From positions 22,137,201 through 22,201,200 of the forward strand of contig CP099846.1 in assembly GCA_030062745.1 (NCBI GenBank): 64,000 bases of DNA. Reading direction: 5' to 3'. Below, in pieces: positions 12,056 to 23,599 of this stretch. This DNA comes from Capitulum mitella. Lineage: Eukaryota; Arthropoda; Thecostraca; Pollicipedomorpha; Pollicipedidae. The notes beneath the pieces were generated by a model, which was given only the letters and a program-made list of their open reading frames with translations, was not told where the DNA came from and made no database searches. The position numbers and the translations under genes are program-made. The first letter of the stretch is position 1. Each line of letters starts with the position of its first letter.

Positions 12056-13909
12056 ATGCTACAGTTTTCTGGAAAAGACCCCTCAAAAATAAGGTTCGGA
12101 AGGAGTCAGCTATGCGGATTCAAAAACGGCTACAACTTCGTGGGCCATGGTGGGCCGCTGAGCTGCGCAGACTCTGCTCCCGGCCTGGAGGGAATGCTAG
12201 ATGAGCTAGCTAGCCACGATCCCATCCTTACCTACGGCGACCCCAAATGTAAGCGTGGACCAAAAACCAGATTCGTTCCATCGTACGTTGCTTACGACAA
12301 GAAAGTCTTGAAATTTTTGGCATACTTCAAGCAAACGACTCCCAATTCCCAGGAAGAAAAGTATCGCATTAGGTTCGTGAATATTCTTTATTTCCTGGAG
12401 GACGACACAATCTGCATCATGGAACCAAACGTCGATAACTCGGGCATACCTCAGGGCAAGCTTCTCCGTCGCCACCGCGTCCCCAAGAACGACGCCGGTG
12501 AATACTACCACTGGAAGGACTTTGACGTGCAAAACGATGTCTGCTTCTACGGCCTCTACTACCACATCTTCGACTGCGACCCGTTCACGCGACAGCTGTA
12601 CGAAAGTGAGGGCATTGACCTCAGACCCGGGGAGCCGGTGGAGTCCATCCCAGAGGATCCGTACATCCACGATCGCAAGATGCGCCTGCGGCCGCACACG
12701 TACGTGACGCCGTCGCAGTGGGACAAGCTGAGGCAGTTCCTGCACATGGACCGACAGGTGCTCAGGTTCTACGTCGTCTGCGACGACCGCGACGAGCTGT
12801 ACGGCGAGCTGAGGAAGTACGTGTTGCTGTACTACCTGGCAGACGACACGATCGAAATCCTGGAGGTGCACGAGAAAAACGACGGGCGAGACCCGTTCCC
12901 CTGCCTGTTGAGGAGAATGAAGGTGCCCAAGAAGTTGCGTCACTCACTGTTGTTCCCTTCCATCTCCACAGAGATCTCCCCCACGGAGGTAAAGGAATGG
13001 TTCCTGGACACCGATCTGAAGATAGGCGAATCCGTTTGCATTTTCAACAAGCGTTTCCTGATTTACGACTGCGACGAGTTCACCAAGAACTACTACCGAA
13101 AGAACTATGGCATCACCGACTTCACTCCCATTGACGTCTCCCGAAGAGCGCAAGGCTTAGAGAAGAAAGTGGCCCAGCCACCGCCAAACCCGGAGCCGCT
13201 GGTTCTCAAAACGCCCGCAAAGGACTACATGAAGTACCTGGAAAACGACGGCATCGTTCTCCGTTTCGAAGGCGTGCTGGAGTCCCTAAAGCCATACCAT
13301 CGCGAGCGACGTTTTATTATCTCTTACTACCCATCCGACGACACCATTTCCATCTACGAGCGCGTGCTGCGCAACTCGGGAGTCATCGGCGGCAAGTTCC
13401 TGCACCGCATGAAGGTGGAAAAACCGGAGAGCACCAAGGAGCACCCCGTCTACTTCACGCTGCGCGACTTCTGCATCGGCGCCACGCTGCAGATGTACAA
13501 CCACCGCTTCAAGATCGTCAACGCCGACCGGTTCGTGCTGACGTTCCTGGAAGCGAACCCTTGCGGCTTGGAGGGCACCATCGCCAGCCTGAACCAGTTC
13601 TTCCAGGCGCACCCCGCGCCGCAGCCGGTCTGCACGCCGGAGGAGGGTGCCGACAGCGATGAGCGGGCCCAGGCCGCCGCGGCCGGCCTCGAGGTCCGCG
13701 AGGTCTCCATGATACCCGACATGAGTCAGCCCAGCTACAGGTCACCCGTCGAGATGTACCTCGACGAGAGGAACAAAAAGGAGGCGGAGATCGAGCAGAA
13801 CAAGGCCAGGGCGGACAGCATGGCCCAGATCTGCTCCGACCTCAAGGAGAAGACGCTGGCGCCGAAGAAGGTGACCTTTTGCGAGGATGCCGTGCAGAAA
13901 TGCAATTGA
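12056..13909 (+). CDS. EFHC1: EFHC1-like axonemal protein with three DM10 domains, uninterrupted 617 codons
   Basis: EFHC1/EFHC2 proteins are microtubule inner proteins of ciliary and flagellar doublets. Three DM10 domains are visible at about residues 84-187, 231-354 and 399-503, each with the family pattern: an opening VLRF/VLKF, a middle strand YFLEDDTI, YLADDTI or YPSDDTI, and a basic GKLLRRHRVPKND-type block. NSGIPQGKLLRR and NDGRDPFPCLLRRMKVP are near-diagnostic for EFHC1-type proteins. Residues 565-600 are charged and helix-prone. Human EFHC1 (about 640 aa) ends in an EF-hand region; no EF-hand loop is visible here and the protein stops at KVTFCEDAVQKCN. The coding part is one uninterrupted exon although its neighbours are split into small exons, suggesting a retrocopy or intron loss. 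The frame is intact over 1.85 kb, so it is probably functional. ATG 12056 follows an acceptor, so a few N-terminal residues may come from an upstream exon. Confidence 0.92.
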   Translation: MLQFSGKDPSKIRFGRSQLCGFKNGYNFVGHGGPLSCADSAPGLEGMLDELASHDPILTYGDPKCKRGPKTRFVPSYVAYDKKVLKFLAYFKQTTPNSQEEKYRIRFVNILYFLEDDTICIMEPNVDNSGIPQGKLLRRHRVPKNDAGEYYHWKDFDVQNDVCFYGLYYHIFDCDPFTRQLYESEGIDLRPGEPVESIPEDPYIHDRKMRLRPHTYVTPSQWDKLRQFLHMDRQVLRFYVVCDDRDELYGELRKYVLLYYLADDTIEILEVHEKNDGRDPFPCLLRRMKVPKKLRHSLLFPSISTEISPTEVKEWFLDTDLKIGESVCIFNKRFLIYDCDEFTKNYYRKNYGITDFTPIDVSRRAQGLEKKVAQPPPNPEPLVLKTPAKDYMKYLENDGIVLRFEGVLESLKPYHRERRFIISYYPSDDTISIYERVLRNSGVIGGKFLHRMKVEKPESTKEHPVYFTLRDFCIGATLQMYNHRFKIVNADRFVLTFLEANPCGLEGTIASLNQFFQAHPAPQPVCTPEEGADSDERAQAAAAGLEVREVSMIPDMSQPSYRSPVEMYLDERNKKEAEIEQNKARADSMAQICSDLKEKTLAPKKVTFCEDAVQKCN

Positions 13910-14210
13910 AACCGGACTTCTCTGATGACGGGGTAAACAGCCGCGTCCTTCCGAGGTTGCGTGCGTACCTTAACGTCGATCTTTTACTGCGCTTAGAGCT
14001 ATCACATCAGCTCGCAACAAATCACTGCCAGTGAGCCAATACATTCGCCAGCAATTCGCGATGCACCCGCGTGCGCACTCGTCTTAAAGCCATCACATCC
14101 TAGAGCCGAATTAAACACACCAGTTGCACGAGTCGAGTGTCCTTTGACCTTCCCATGTCTTTTTGCGTGCTTTTAAATCGACTTGTCGCCGACCACTGCC
14201 AATCAATAAA
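13910..14210 (+). terminator. EFHC1-type 3' UTR and polyadenylation signal
   Basis: A canonical AATAAA at 14205-14210 lies about 300 bases after the TGA stop at 13907-13909. No other gene signal is seen in between. Confidence 0.65.
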
Positions 14211-14582
14211 GCTGGACCGTTCGGACGTCGGAGGCGGCCAGTTTGGGACTCGGTGTCGGCGCGCTGAACGCGGCTGCGGCGCGGGCGAGCCTGCTAACCG
14301 GACGTCGCCGGCGGCCGACGCCTGACCCGGACCAGCGCTGCCGGTTTCACCGCCCCCACGCCGCCTTTTGAGACCAGGAGGACGCGTCCCGGCACTGAGA
14401 GCCGCGCCGAATTCATCAGGCCCGGCCGCGGCCGCGCACCGTTACAGCGACGAGCGACGGCGGCGCTCGCGCAGCATGCAGATGCCGGCGGCTGGCTGCA
14501 GTGGCCGGCGCGGAGCCGGGCCGGGCCGCGGTACGGCGAGGGTCGGGATATCCAGCGCCGGAGACGGCAGCAGCAGCATGCC

Positions 14583-14835
14583 ATAGATCCGGTGTCCGAG
14601 ACGGGGGATCCGGTCTCGGAAACGGAGGATCCAGCGCACAATACGAATCGCCCGGTATCCAGGGCGGCAGATGTAGTGTCCGAAACGATGGATCCAGTGT
14701 CCGAGACGACGGATTCATCGCTGAGACGTCGAATCCGGGGCCCACCCGACGCTGCCGATCCGGAACGCCGGAGCGGCGGATCCGACGTTCGAGACGGCGG
14801 ATTCGCTGTCAAAGATGGCGGATCCACTGCCCTGC
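14583..14835. repeat. degenerate short tandem repeat
   Basis: Diverged units of about 23-24 bp carry a gatcc core with gtccgagac or gtctcggaa blocks. They sit in a GC island and no coding role is seen. Confidence 0.55.
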
Positions 14836-16573
14836 ACGCCGGACCGCGGTCTCCGGCGGGAAGCTCGAGCGGCAAAAACGTCGTCCCGGCGCGCCGCCGC
14901 CAGCTGGCGCGGCGGCAGACGTGGAGGCACGGGCTGCGCGGTCCGGCCGACACCAGTGGAGTCCAGTGACCCGCGCGGCCGGGCCGGGTCAAACCCGTCC
15001 TGCCTGCTGGACACGTCGACGGCCAGGCGTTCCACGTCTGACTTGTCTGGCATGCCTTGTTCCCATAACTGGCAAGACATTTAAGAAATGGCGCAAATTT
15101 GCGTGCTCGTGGCGTCACGGTATTTTACAACGTGTTAGCAATAACACGCTGAAAATACGCCCAGTAAACCCAAAACGTAAATGCAACCAAAGGGATCCTC
15201 CTAGCGTTCCCTTTTGTCTTCCGCGGAGAACAGCACGCTTAACTTTGTACAAACTCATGGACGTTAACGATGACACAAAAATACCTGTCTGCGTCATTGC
15301 AGATGTTTCCGAAATCGGTAAGGCCAGAGCCCTTTAGGCGATTTCTTTCCAAGCAACATCATACAGCTGATGTTTTAAATAATCCAAATCCGGGCCGCCG
15401 CAGCCCAAATTGACTGAGGAGCCCAAGGGCCGTTGCGCTAACCGCTGTGTCCGCCGACTCTCGCCTCTGTCTCGGTCCTGTCTGTCTCGCTCTGCCGCCT
15501 CGGCCGGGCGCCACCTGGGGACGTCCGGCCCGGGAGACGGGCCGGCGCCGCGCCCTCCCAGAGCCGCCGCGCGCGCCGACCGCCGTAAATCACGCCGGCT
15601 GCGTTCTCACGCGTCGACAGCGACCAAGGCCGGCCGGACGCGGGCGGCGGCCGGGCGAATGTGGAGCGGCGCCGCCCAGCCGCCGGTAGCGACAGGTGCG
15701 GCCGGCGGCCGACAATGGTGCCGCCCCGATTGGGCGCACGTATCCGGCCCTGGCTCTGGGAAGGAGCCGGGACACGTTCACGTCCTGGCCCTGGATAGGA
15801 GCCAGGACGCGTGCCGCTGTTCGGGGTACGTGCGAAGTGTCAGACGCCCGCTGGTCCAACGCCCCGTCTGATATTAGTTCTGAACACTTGTCGCCACGTG
15901 TGATCTCCGTCAAGAGCTGATCCTCCGTCCTCCTGCTGGGAGTAGGGCTCTCGCGCACGTGCGGCTCCACCCTGAGGGTGTGCCTGCGCTGACTTGGTGA
16001 TCAGTTCATTTCCATCAGGCCAGGGGCGTCTCAGTAATTGCTTGGCAAAACGTGAAGCTTGTTTACATTTGCTGTGGCATATGATTGAGGAGCTAGTGAT
16101 TTAGAGGGCGCTAGTTTCAATTTGTTTTCCTGGTAACTGCCTCCTGTCAGGCTTGGAAAAATGACGCAAATGTCCATTACGGTTCCGTGACCTGGTCAGA
16201 CAGGATGTGTCATTATATAACGTTTTTTTTTCGGATGGATGACGGGGAAACCATTTATCCAAGACCAAAATATTTTTTTTTCGAGGCATCACTCAAAATA
16301 ACCGTCAGAAATTTGTACATTCGTATAACGAAGATGAAGAGTACATCGCGCTGAAAACTACGGGGCCTTCCGTTTGGTCAGAGACGCATCCTACGGTAAC
16401 ATAACCCGCCCACTCGCCCACCAACTGGACGATATGAGGCCAATCGTCAGTGTTCTCCACAGGCCGCACGGCTCCGGCTCCAGGAGTGGCCGGCCGGCGC
16501 CTGCGTCTTCCGGCTGACCGTCCAAGATAGACCGGCCCCGTCTCCCGGACCGAGATGGACCGTTTCCCAGCGG

Positions 16574-16672
16574 ACCTAGACAGACCGTCTCCACGAGCCA
16601 GCCGAGGGTCGGACAGACCATCTCCTGGAGCCAGCTGAGGGTTGGACAGACCATCTCCTGGAGCCAGCCGAG
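16574..16672. repeat. 33-bp tandem repeat, three units
   Basis: Units lie at 16574-16606 (diverged), 16607-16639 and 16640-16672 and share acagaccatctcctggagcc. Confidence 0.8.
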
Positions 16673-17882
16673 GGTCGCAGAGGTCAGAGTTAAACTGGCA
16701 CGGACGAGCCCGTAGTCGGCCGCTCGCCGGGCCGACCAGGTGTCGTCACCGGGCCAGCCGGCCCATCGCGGCGACGGTCGTTCACACCGGGCCTGCCGAT
16801 TTTCTGGCCCGTGCCAGCGATGATGGGTCTGGCGAAACGCCGCTGATGTCGCTAAAACGCCGCGACGGCGTTCCGCAGCGGCAAACGCAGACTGGAAAGC
16901 CAGCTCAGAAGTTGTGCAATGACATCTGTGCTGCACATAATTAGGCTTTCCTGCACGACACTGCCGTCTAGAAGGGAAGTGAGACAGTTTCCCTCTGCAC
17001 AATACGCGCGAGGAACCTCGCAACTTCCATTCACCATATCCGGGAACATCTGCATCTGACTACCTGGAGTGCATCAGTCAAACGCCACATAGACCAAAAA
17101 TACTGCGCAGTTCTGTATCAGAGTAGATCCAGGAAAACTGAGAACGCCTTTAGTTTGAAATATTGCACTGCAGTATGGAAAAAACTGCCGTAACTTCTTG
17201 TACAAGGCACACAGCATTTTTAGAGTAGAAGACGATAATTTCTTTTCGTCCTGCCAAGTTAATTTTCCTTTGCTTTCACACAACAGTACATCCCGATCAA
17301 AAAATGCGATTCAAGCCAGAATAAGATAATCAACAGGTCGACGCCTGGAAAATTTCGGCCAGGGAAAATTTTGAGGTATTACTGCATTGTTCTTTTTCCA
17401 GGGCTTCCAATTTAAGCCTAATGTAACCATTCGAAAAAGTTAGGGGACGACGTCCCAACCACTCCCGCATTTCAAAGCTCGTGCACACAGATTGTTCGGC
17501 GCGAGTTTCTCACGGCCACTGGCACAAGCCCTTGAGACAGATGGTACACAAGTGCATTATTCGGGGCTTTCAGTACGTCACCACTGACGGGCTGGAAACA
17601 CCAAGTTAAATCAGCGTGCCGTCGTGCAGAATCTAGACGGAAGGAGACGCCGTATCGCCGCTTTCGTGTCCGGTCCACCGAGCCTCGCCCGCAGGGGGCT
17701 GCCTCAGACAGAGGCGGATAGAGAGTCACGGGTCGGCAGCGGCGGCGGTAGCGTGCCGACCTGCCGTCGGCCTCGGCAGGGCGCGCTCGACTGTGACCGG
17801 ACGCGCTCGGCCGTGCCAGATCGCCGCCAGATCACCGCGGCGACCGGCGCAGCACGGAGTCCAGCCGGCCGCCTGCAGCGCC

Positions 17883-17993
17883 GCGGCGTCCAGCGCAGAG
17901 TCCGCCCGGCCACCCGAGGCGTCGCCTCGTCCAGCGCACAGTCCGCCCGGCCACCTGAGGCGTCGCCGCGTCCAGCACAGAGTCCAGCCCGCC
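17883..17993. repeat. tandem repeat of about 41-42 bp
   Basis: Between two and three units share gtccagcgcagagtccgccc and a ggccacctgagg block within a GC island. Confidence 0.7.
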
Positions 17994-19248
17994 GCCATCG
18001 GGCCGTCGGAGCGACAGAAACATGCAGCGTGGGAACGTGGTTCTCCCAAAGGGTGGAAAATGACCTCACCGCTCTCTTCTGCCGCAGAAGGTAATATTCA
18101 TCCTGCGGCAAAGGGCGACAGAGGACCCTTTCGGCAGAGGCTGGCAGAGAGGCAGACCCTCCTGTGTAAAGAGACGGCCGAGGGACGCTCCGATGCGGCA
18201 GATGACTGATGGACCCTCAACAACTCAAACAAAGAGCCCAGTGACACTACAATGTGACCCACGGCATCCAGAGATCGCTAAAACATCGATCCTAGCCTCC
18301 GGATGGGGTCAAACGAACCCCCACGGTGTGTTCAGGTAGCACTGATTTGACCCGGTTGCACGTGTGGCCAATCAACCGGCAGGTGCGGCCCAATGGCCAC
18401 CAGTCCACCGTTCTCGCGAGGAGATTCCTTTTTTCCTCCGACCGCTCACGGTAGACAAACAACCTCGGTGGCATTGCCTGCCATCTGTTCAGTTAATACA
18501 CGGCGATGGCAACGCTGCACGCAAGTCACCCTCCAGGCCTATAATTTTGCGGCGTGCTGTTGTGGGTCGATAAAGTGAGCACATTTCTTCCCGCGCATAC
18601 ATGCTCTGAAAGGTACGGTGCATGCCAAGAAATCGGGTAAGCGCTTTGCGAGTTTCCGTATGTTTCCATTGGTAGGCAGTGGCATTAATTCGTGAACGTC
18701 TCCAAAACTGGTGGGACTAGAGCCAGCTGCAGGCCATTTCGTTCCACACAATACCATCCAGCTAAAGTTGAAACTGCGCAGAGTTAGTAGGACCCGAGTC
18801 AAGTTGGTACGGCCGCCGTCGTGTCTGTGCTATCGGCTGCTACATGAATGGGCTGCAGATAAGTGGGTTTCCCCTACACAATGCACATTCCGCCTGCTCG
18901 CACTTTACAGTCTACGATGGAAATCCCACGCATCAAAACAACGTCCCCAATGGCGATCCAGCCAGGGCGGCACCACCCGCCCCGCCCGGACGGCGTTTCC
19001 TCCGGCAGTCCCTGTCCATCGCCCGAACCCGGACGTACAAGGCCAATACCGCCGCACCCAGTGCAAGCGAACCCGCCGAACCGGTCAAGAGGAGCGCGCC
19101 GGCGGCCGGCCACCGCCGTCCGCCGCTGCAGCCCGTTCTGGGTCACTGGCGGCCGGTCTGGCGGCGTCTCTGGGTCAGCCCGCTGCCGGAGCCGGCCGCC
19201 CGCCGCACCGCACCGTGCTGGATAACGCCACCGGCTTCGGATGGCCAC

Positions 19249-19460
19249 GAATCGTGACGGCCCGCCGGACCGCACTGTATCGGGCACCAGTCACAATCGT
19301 GACGGCCCGCCGGAGCGCGCTGTATCGGGCACCAGTCACAATCGTGACGGCCCGCCGGAGCGCGCCGTGCCGGGTAACGTCACCGGCTTCGGTTGGTCAC
19401 AGTCGTGACGGTCGCCGGGCCGCTCCGCACCGGAGAACCGTCACAAATCGTGACGGCCCG
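19249..19460. repeat. tandem repeat of about 45 bp
   Basis: Units begin aatcgtgacggcccgccgga and end gggcaccagtcac. The first two full copies are close to identical and later ones diverge and lengthen. The array is inside a large GC island. Confidence 0.75.
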
Positions 19461-20179
19461 CCGCCCAGATGGAGCAGACGACGCCCTCCGGCCGGCGCCA
19501 ACAGCGGCGATCGGCGGCAATGGGCCAACACGGCGCGTGTCGCAACCTGTCCGCTGCGTGGCGCCGACGGGACAAGGTCAATGGGCGGCTCTTTACGCGG
19601 TCGTGAGACGGAGGGAGCTGTCGCGCCGGCCGCCCGGCGCCGGACTCCGCGCCGGCTGAGGGGCCGCCAGGTCCCGCGCGGTGGCACGCCGGGCGCCGCC
19701 TCCTCGCATTTCGCTCGGCGCCGCGCCGCCCCCGGCCTCGGCTGGCCCACTGAGCCCGGCCCGGCCCGGTGGTGATGACCGGTCGCCGCCGGTGCCGACG
19801 GTAACCGGACGGCGGACGGTCGCGTCGGTGCCAGCTGTGACCGGTCGGCCGACGGTCGCCGCCGTTGGGCTCCTGCTAGAGCGACGGACGACCGCCGCCG
19901 GCGCCGCTCGTGAGAGGACGGCGCCTCTGCCGGTCACGAGCGCGCGCCGGCGCCGACCGCGACCTTGGCGCCCGCTCAGCGCGCCGCTCCGCGCGGCGGC
20001 GGCGGCGGCCGCCGGCGCCCCGATGTTGTTGCTCCCGCGGGCAGGTGCGGGCCTGTCCAAGCGCCGGCTGCTGCCTCCCAGCAGGGGGCCAGGCGGTCCG
20101 AGCCGCTCAAGGTCTGAGCACGCTCCTCCTGCGTGCGGCCCGGCCGGCGGCGCTCGAGAACGCGCTGGACGCCGTTTTT

Positions 20180-21290
20180 AGCCGGCCGATAAACACCACC
20201 GCCAGAGGAATGCCGGACGAGCCGGGAGACTTATGTTCCGAGATATGGTCTCGAGCCCGGCCCGCACGCTGTTCGTTCGTATGCTTACCGGCGCGGACAT
20301 TTTTTTGAACGGTTCACGCGCTTTGAATGACGATGAGCCTCAGGTGGAAGTAGACCACGGGGATTAGGATCACGTGAGATTGGCTCCTTAATGCTTATGT
20401 TGTTTTGTTTGTTCGCCAGACACCAACGGTCTTCCTGGTAATTCCCGCCAGTATTCACTCTGTTATGGCCTGAGCTGTAGCTGCCCTAACGAGAACGGGT
20501 GTAACTTTGCGGGGGCTGCGGAGGACAAATCCCTCGCAGTTTTCTATAACTGATGCTTTGTTCCCCTAATTTTTAGTGTATCAGGTACGTTTTTCCCGTT
20601 GGCCACACAATTTCTTGAACTTTCACATCTAACAAACGGGATGTCAACTGTAGTTTGTCATGCTACGCCCCCCAAAAATACTATTGCTGGGGGCGTAAGG
20701 ATTGCAGTCAGCTTGCCTCCCCTACCCCGATTTCTGTACTGCGGTTACATCCATGCCGCAGAAGGACAACGGGACCACGCCCTGCCCACGGTCTGCGTCG
20801 CTCAGTCTCAATGCGCTGGGCGGAGGTATTCCCAGCGACAGAGCCGTCCGGGTGTAGACTTCTTCGAGAGAGCGCTCAATGATCGACCAGAAAGCGGCGC
20901 AAACCAGATCGAATGGCGGGAGAAAATTCGGCCAGGCGGCGGCCGGAGGCAGTGGCCGGCTGTTAAACTCAGCCGCTGGAGGGAAGCCAGAGTGGCTGTT
21001 TTTACCGAGGCTGTTAATCGTAATCTACGCCAGACGCTGCGAGGAGTGGCGTGAGGCGGCTTAATCGTCCCAGCTGGGACTACAGATCGGGGCTGAGTCA
21101 CCAGAAACGGCAGATGGCCGAGTCTGAGCGCCAGGATGCAGCGCAGACCCGCCCTGAGTCACCAAGCATGGCGGGTAGCTCAGACCGGCTTTGAGTCCCT
21201 TGACACAGAGGACAGTGAACCAAGTGCTTGAAGAGAGCCCAGTGGCCGGCAGATGATTCGGCGAACTGCTTTCGGCACCGGCATGTGAAT
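20180..21290. other. no supported feature
   Basis: This is mixed-composition DNA between a GC island and the 21.3-kb repeat. No exon with credible splice sites was seen. Confidence 0.4.
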
Positions 21291-21295
21291 GGGCC

Positions 21296-21379
21296 ACGGC
21301 CGTCTCCCACAGAATGCAGGACCACGGCCGTCTCCCACAGGATGCAGGACCACGGCCGTCTCCCACAGGATGCAGTGCT
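21296..21379 (+). repeat. 28-bp tandem repeat carrying acceptor-like ends
   Basis: Three units start at 21296, 21324 and 21352. Each contains gtctcccacag followed by AATGCAG or GATGCAG. The third copy leads directly into a segment bounded by AG (21368) and a gtaagc donor (21419). Confidence 0.85.
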
Positions 21380-21418
21380 GGCTGTTTTCAACACTGGCAA
21401 ATGGCAAACGGCAGTTCA
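21369..21418 (+). CDS. candidate small exon, unidentified gene
   Basis: Fifty bases lie between gtctcccacag and GTTCA|gtaagc. One frame reads DAVLAVFNTGKWQTAV. Another starts at an ATG (MQCWLFSTLANGKRQF) and is the only one that joins in phase to the exon at 21858. The product is unknown. The case rests on both splice sites and the adjacent array that copies the acceptor. Confidence 0.3.
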
Positions 21419-21857
21419 GTAAGCTGTCCTACTTGCCATAGGATTGGCATTGTCGTGGGTGCAACCGATCGTGGTACAAGCCAATTCCATGACATCGTGA
21501 TAATGATAATTGGCCATACCATTGGAAAACGCAAAAAGGCAAGTTTGAACATCTTACGCCAAGAACATTGCTGGCTCACGGTTATTGTGCCTGCTCCAGG
21601 GCAGCCCACCAGTCGGGTTCCAGCCGAGAAGTGCGTTCTTTATGAACCGTTTCCGGTGGGCCCACCTGCCCACCCGGCTCTGGGGGAATGGGCGGGTCAT
21701 TTCACGGCCTGTTGACCGTAGAAGAAAGGGACCGAGGGGTCAGCACTGTCAAACGGAACCGACACTTCCTTCAATGTGCTGGGGAAATACGCGCGTGACG
21801 CATTATTTATCACTGTCCTGACGGGAAGGGGGACGAATCTGTGGCTGTGTTTTCCAG

Positions 21858-22005
21858 CTAAGGTGTGTGCGGAAATCGCACGGGTTCTGACCCCAACAGA
21901 AAGAGGCGTCCTGAATTTTGATCGCGGCCGGGCTCGTCATGGCTTTGCCTGGCACGACGGAGCTTGCTTGACGGAATTCCAAGATGAGGAAAAGATAGCC
22001 ACAAG
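21858..22005 (+). CDS. candidate internal exon, unidentified gene
   Basis: A strong acceptor (gtgttttccag) and a donor (CACAAG|gtacga) bound one open frame of 48 codons: two leading bases, then KVCAEIARVLTPTERGVLNF and RHGFAWHDGACLTEF. The residue mix is that of a normal protein. I do not recognise the family. It ends in phase 2. Confidence 0.45.
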
Positions 22006-22497
22006 GTACGACTGATGGGCGGCATGACTTTAGGGAAATGATTCACGGTGAACTAGCATAAGAAATTAGTTTTTAACCCCAAGGTCAGTTCAATTTAGCG
22101 AATACCAGTAAATAGCTGCATTAATTGACTAAGCGGATTTCACTCGAAACTTCGAATTGCAGTCGTAAGAACCAGATAAAAAGGGAAAGTACCCAATGGG
22201 GGTGTCACTCTGTATTCTTTTGAGCGGGCCCTGGCCAACCAATGTTGATTTGCCCCCCAATATTTTCTGCCGGTTCTAAAGGGAAATGAGTAATGACATC
22301 GACAGGAACGGCCGGAATAGATAAGAGATACGCAGAAAGTGAAGCAAAGCAAAACAATTTTTATATGACAGATAGTTACCAGAAAACTTGTATATTTCCG
22401 TTGGTCAGAATAACGTGGACTAAATCTGTTGGGAAAACAAAATTTTGGGGAGGGTTACGTTGTCCGGTCCTTGTTTCTTCCCCCTAATCATTTACAG

Positions 22498-22630
22498 AAA
22501 TTGACATCCCTGAGCGCACAGGAGAAGGAGCCAAACTTTTGGTGACGAAATCCAAGGTACTGACCTCTAACACAGTGATCACAGTTGCTCCAGGACCCGA
22601 CATGAACGGAAAAACAGTCCTCCACGAAAG
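22498..22630 (+). CDS. candidate internal exon, unidentified gene
   Basis: The acceptor is cctaatcatttacag and the donor GAAAG|gtacga. The only open frame has two leading bases, then IDIPERTGEGAKLLVTKSKV and NTVITVAPGPDMNGKTVLHE (43 codons). The composition is protein-like. The phase does not join directly to the exon ending at 22005, so either an exon between them is missed or they are not adjacent in the mRNA. No family is recognised. Confidence 0.4.
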
Positions 22631-22639
22631 GTACGAAGT

Positions 22640-23590
22640 ACATGCAGTACATGCAGAAACGGCGCCCACTCTCCGAGTCCGGCGACGGGTCTCGGCCGAG
22701 GTCGTCCAGTGGTGACCAGCCAGTCAGCAGCTCACCTTCACTGCAGCCTGCTTCTGCGCCCGCTCCACAATGGCCCGCATGGCCTCCTGCGAGAGCCCCA
22801 TGCCGAGAGCCCGGCCGACTGCCGATCCTGCGCGGTCGCACGTGCCACCCACTCCTGCGAGCCACGCTCCGACACTGAACGGCAGGCCGGCGCCCGGCCG
22901 GCCGGCCGACGCCGGCTTTCACGGCCCAGAGAGCAGCGACGCTGGCGCCGCCCCACGGAGCCAGCCGAAACTAGCCGCCGCCACCGCCCAGCCGCGGGCG
23001 CCGAGCCGCCGGCGCGGTCACTACAGGCCGTGCCGCCGGCCGCTGGCAGCCGCCGTGAGAAAACGGTCCGGTCAGCCCGACCCAGGAACGTGACCCGTGC
23101 CGGCCGAGCCCGCGCGGCGGCGTGACGGCAGCGCCGCGGTCGCGGCCCATTTAGCCGGCAGCCTTGGCGCAGGCCGGCCCGGCCACAAAAACAATATTCC
23201 TCTTGACACTGAACTCGCGGCAACAAGGACACGAGAAAAACGGGCCCATACCCGACGACCACGCCCTGCAGATCACACGGAGGGCCCGTTCTCCTGAGAG
23301 CAGTCGGCGACCGTCGGGCCGGGACAAGGCCGGGGTCCGAGTTAATGGCAACAGGAGGCAGGTCGGGCCCGCCGCGGTCCAGCTGGGAACAGGGACAGGG
23401 TCTCTGCCGGATGCCGCCTGGGTGCGGCAGCACTCTGGCCGACTCGCGGAATCCGCAAGGGCTGGTTCGCCTGGAACGCGGACGCTTACGTAGAACTGTA
23501 CGGCCGCCTGTTCTGGGGACGGTCTGCTTAAGAACGTCGGTCACCAAAATAAGTGCACTCATCAAAATCAGTGTACTTTGAAGAATAAGC
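22640..23590. other. GC island
   Basis: The stretch 22.69-23.18 kb is CpG-dense with many GGCC/CCGG steps, fading to about 23.5 kb. No gene is supported. Confidence 0.5.
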
Positions 23591-23599
23591 CACTCCGAG

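Larger units (their letters stand above)
14211..21295. other. gene-poor stretch with GC islands
   Basis: GC- and CpG-rich islands lie at about 14.22-15.01, 15.38-15.72, 17.63-18.0 and 18.96-20.17 kb, separated by AT-richer DNA. Long frames inside the islands are low-complexity Arg/Ala/Pro/Gly translations on several frames at once, as expected from GC-rich DNA, and I do not call them genes. Small tandem repeats are listed separately. Confidence 0.5.

Noticed and set aside
14294-15118. 274-codon minus-strand open frame
   Set aside because: GC island with degenerate repeat; open in several frames and no recognisable domain.
18711-19775. 354-codon plus-strand open frame
   Set aside because: Low-complexity Arg/Pro/Ala translation of a GC island and a 45-bp repeat, with overlapping open frames on both strands and no domain.
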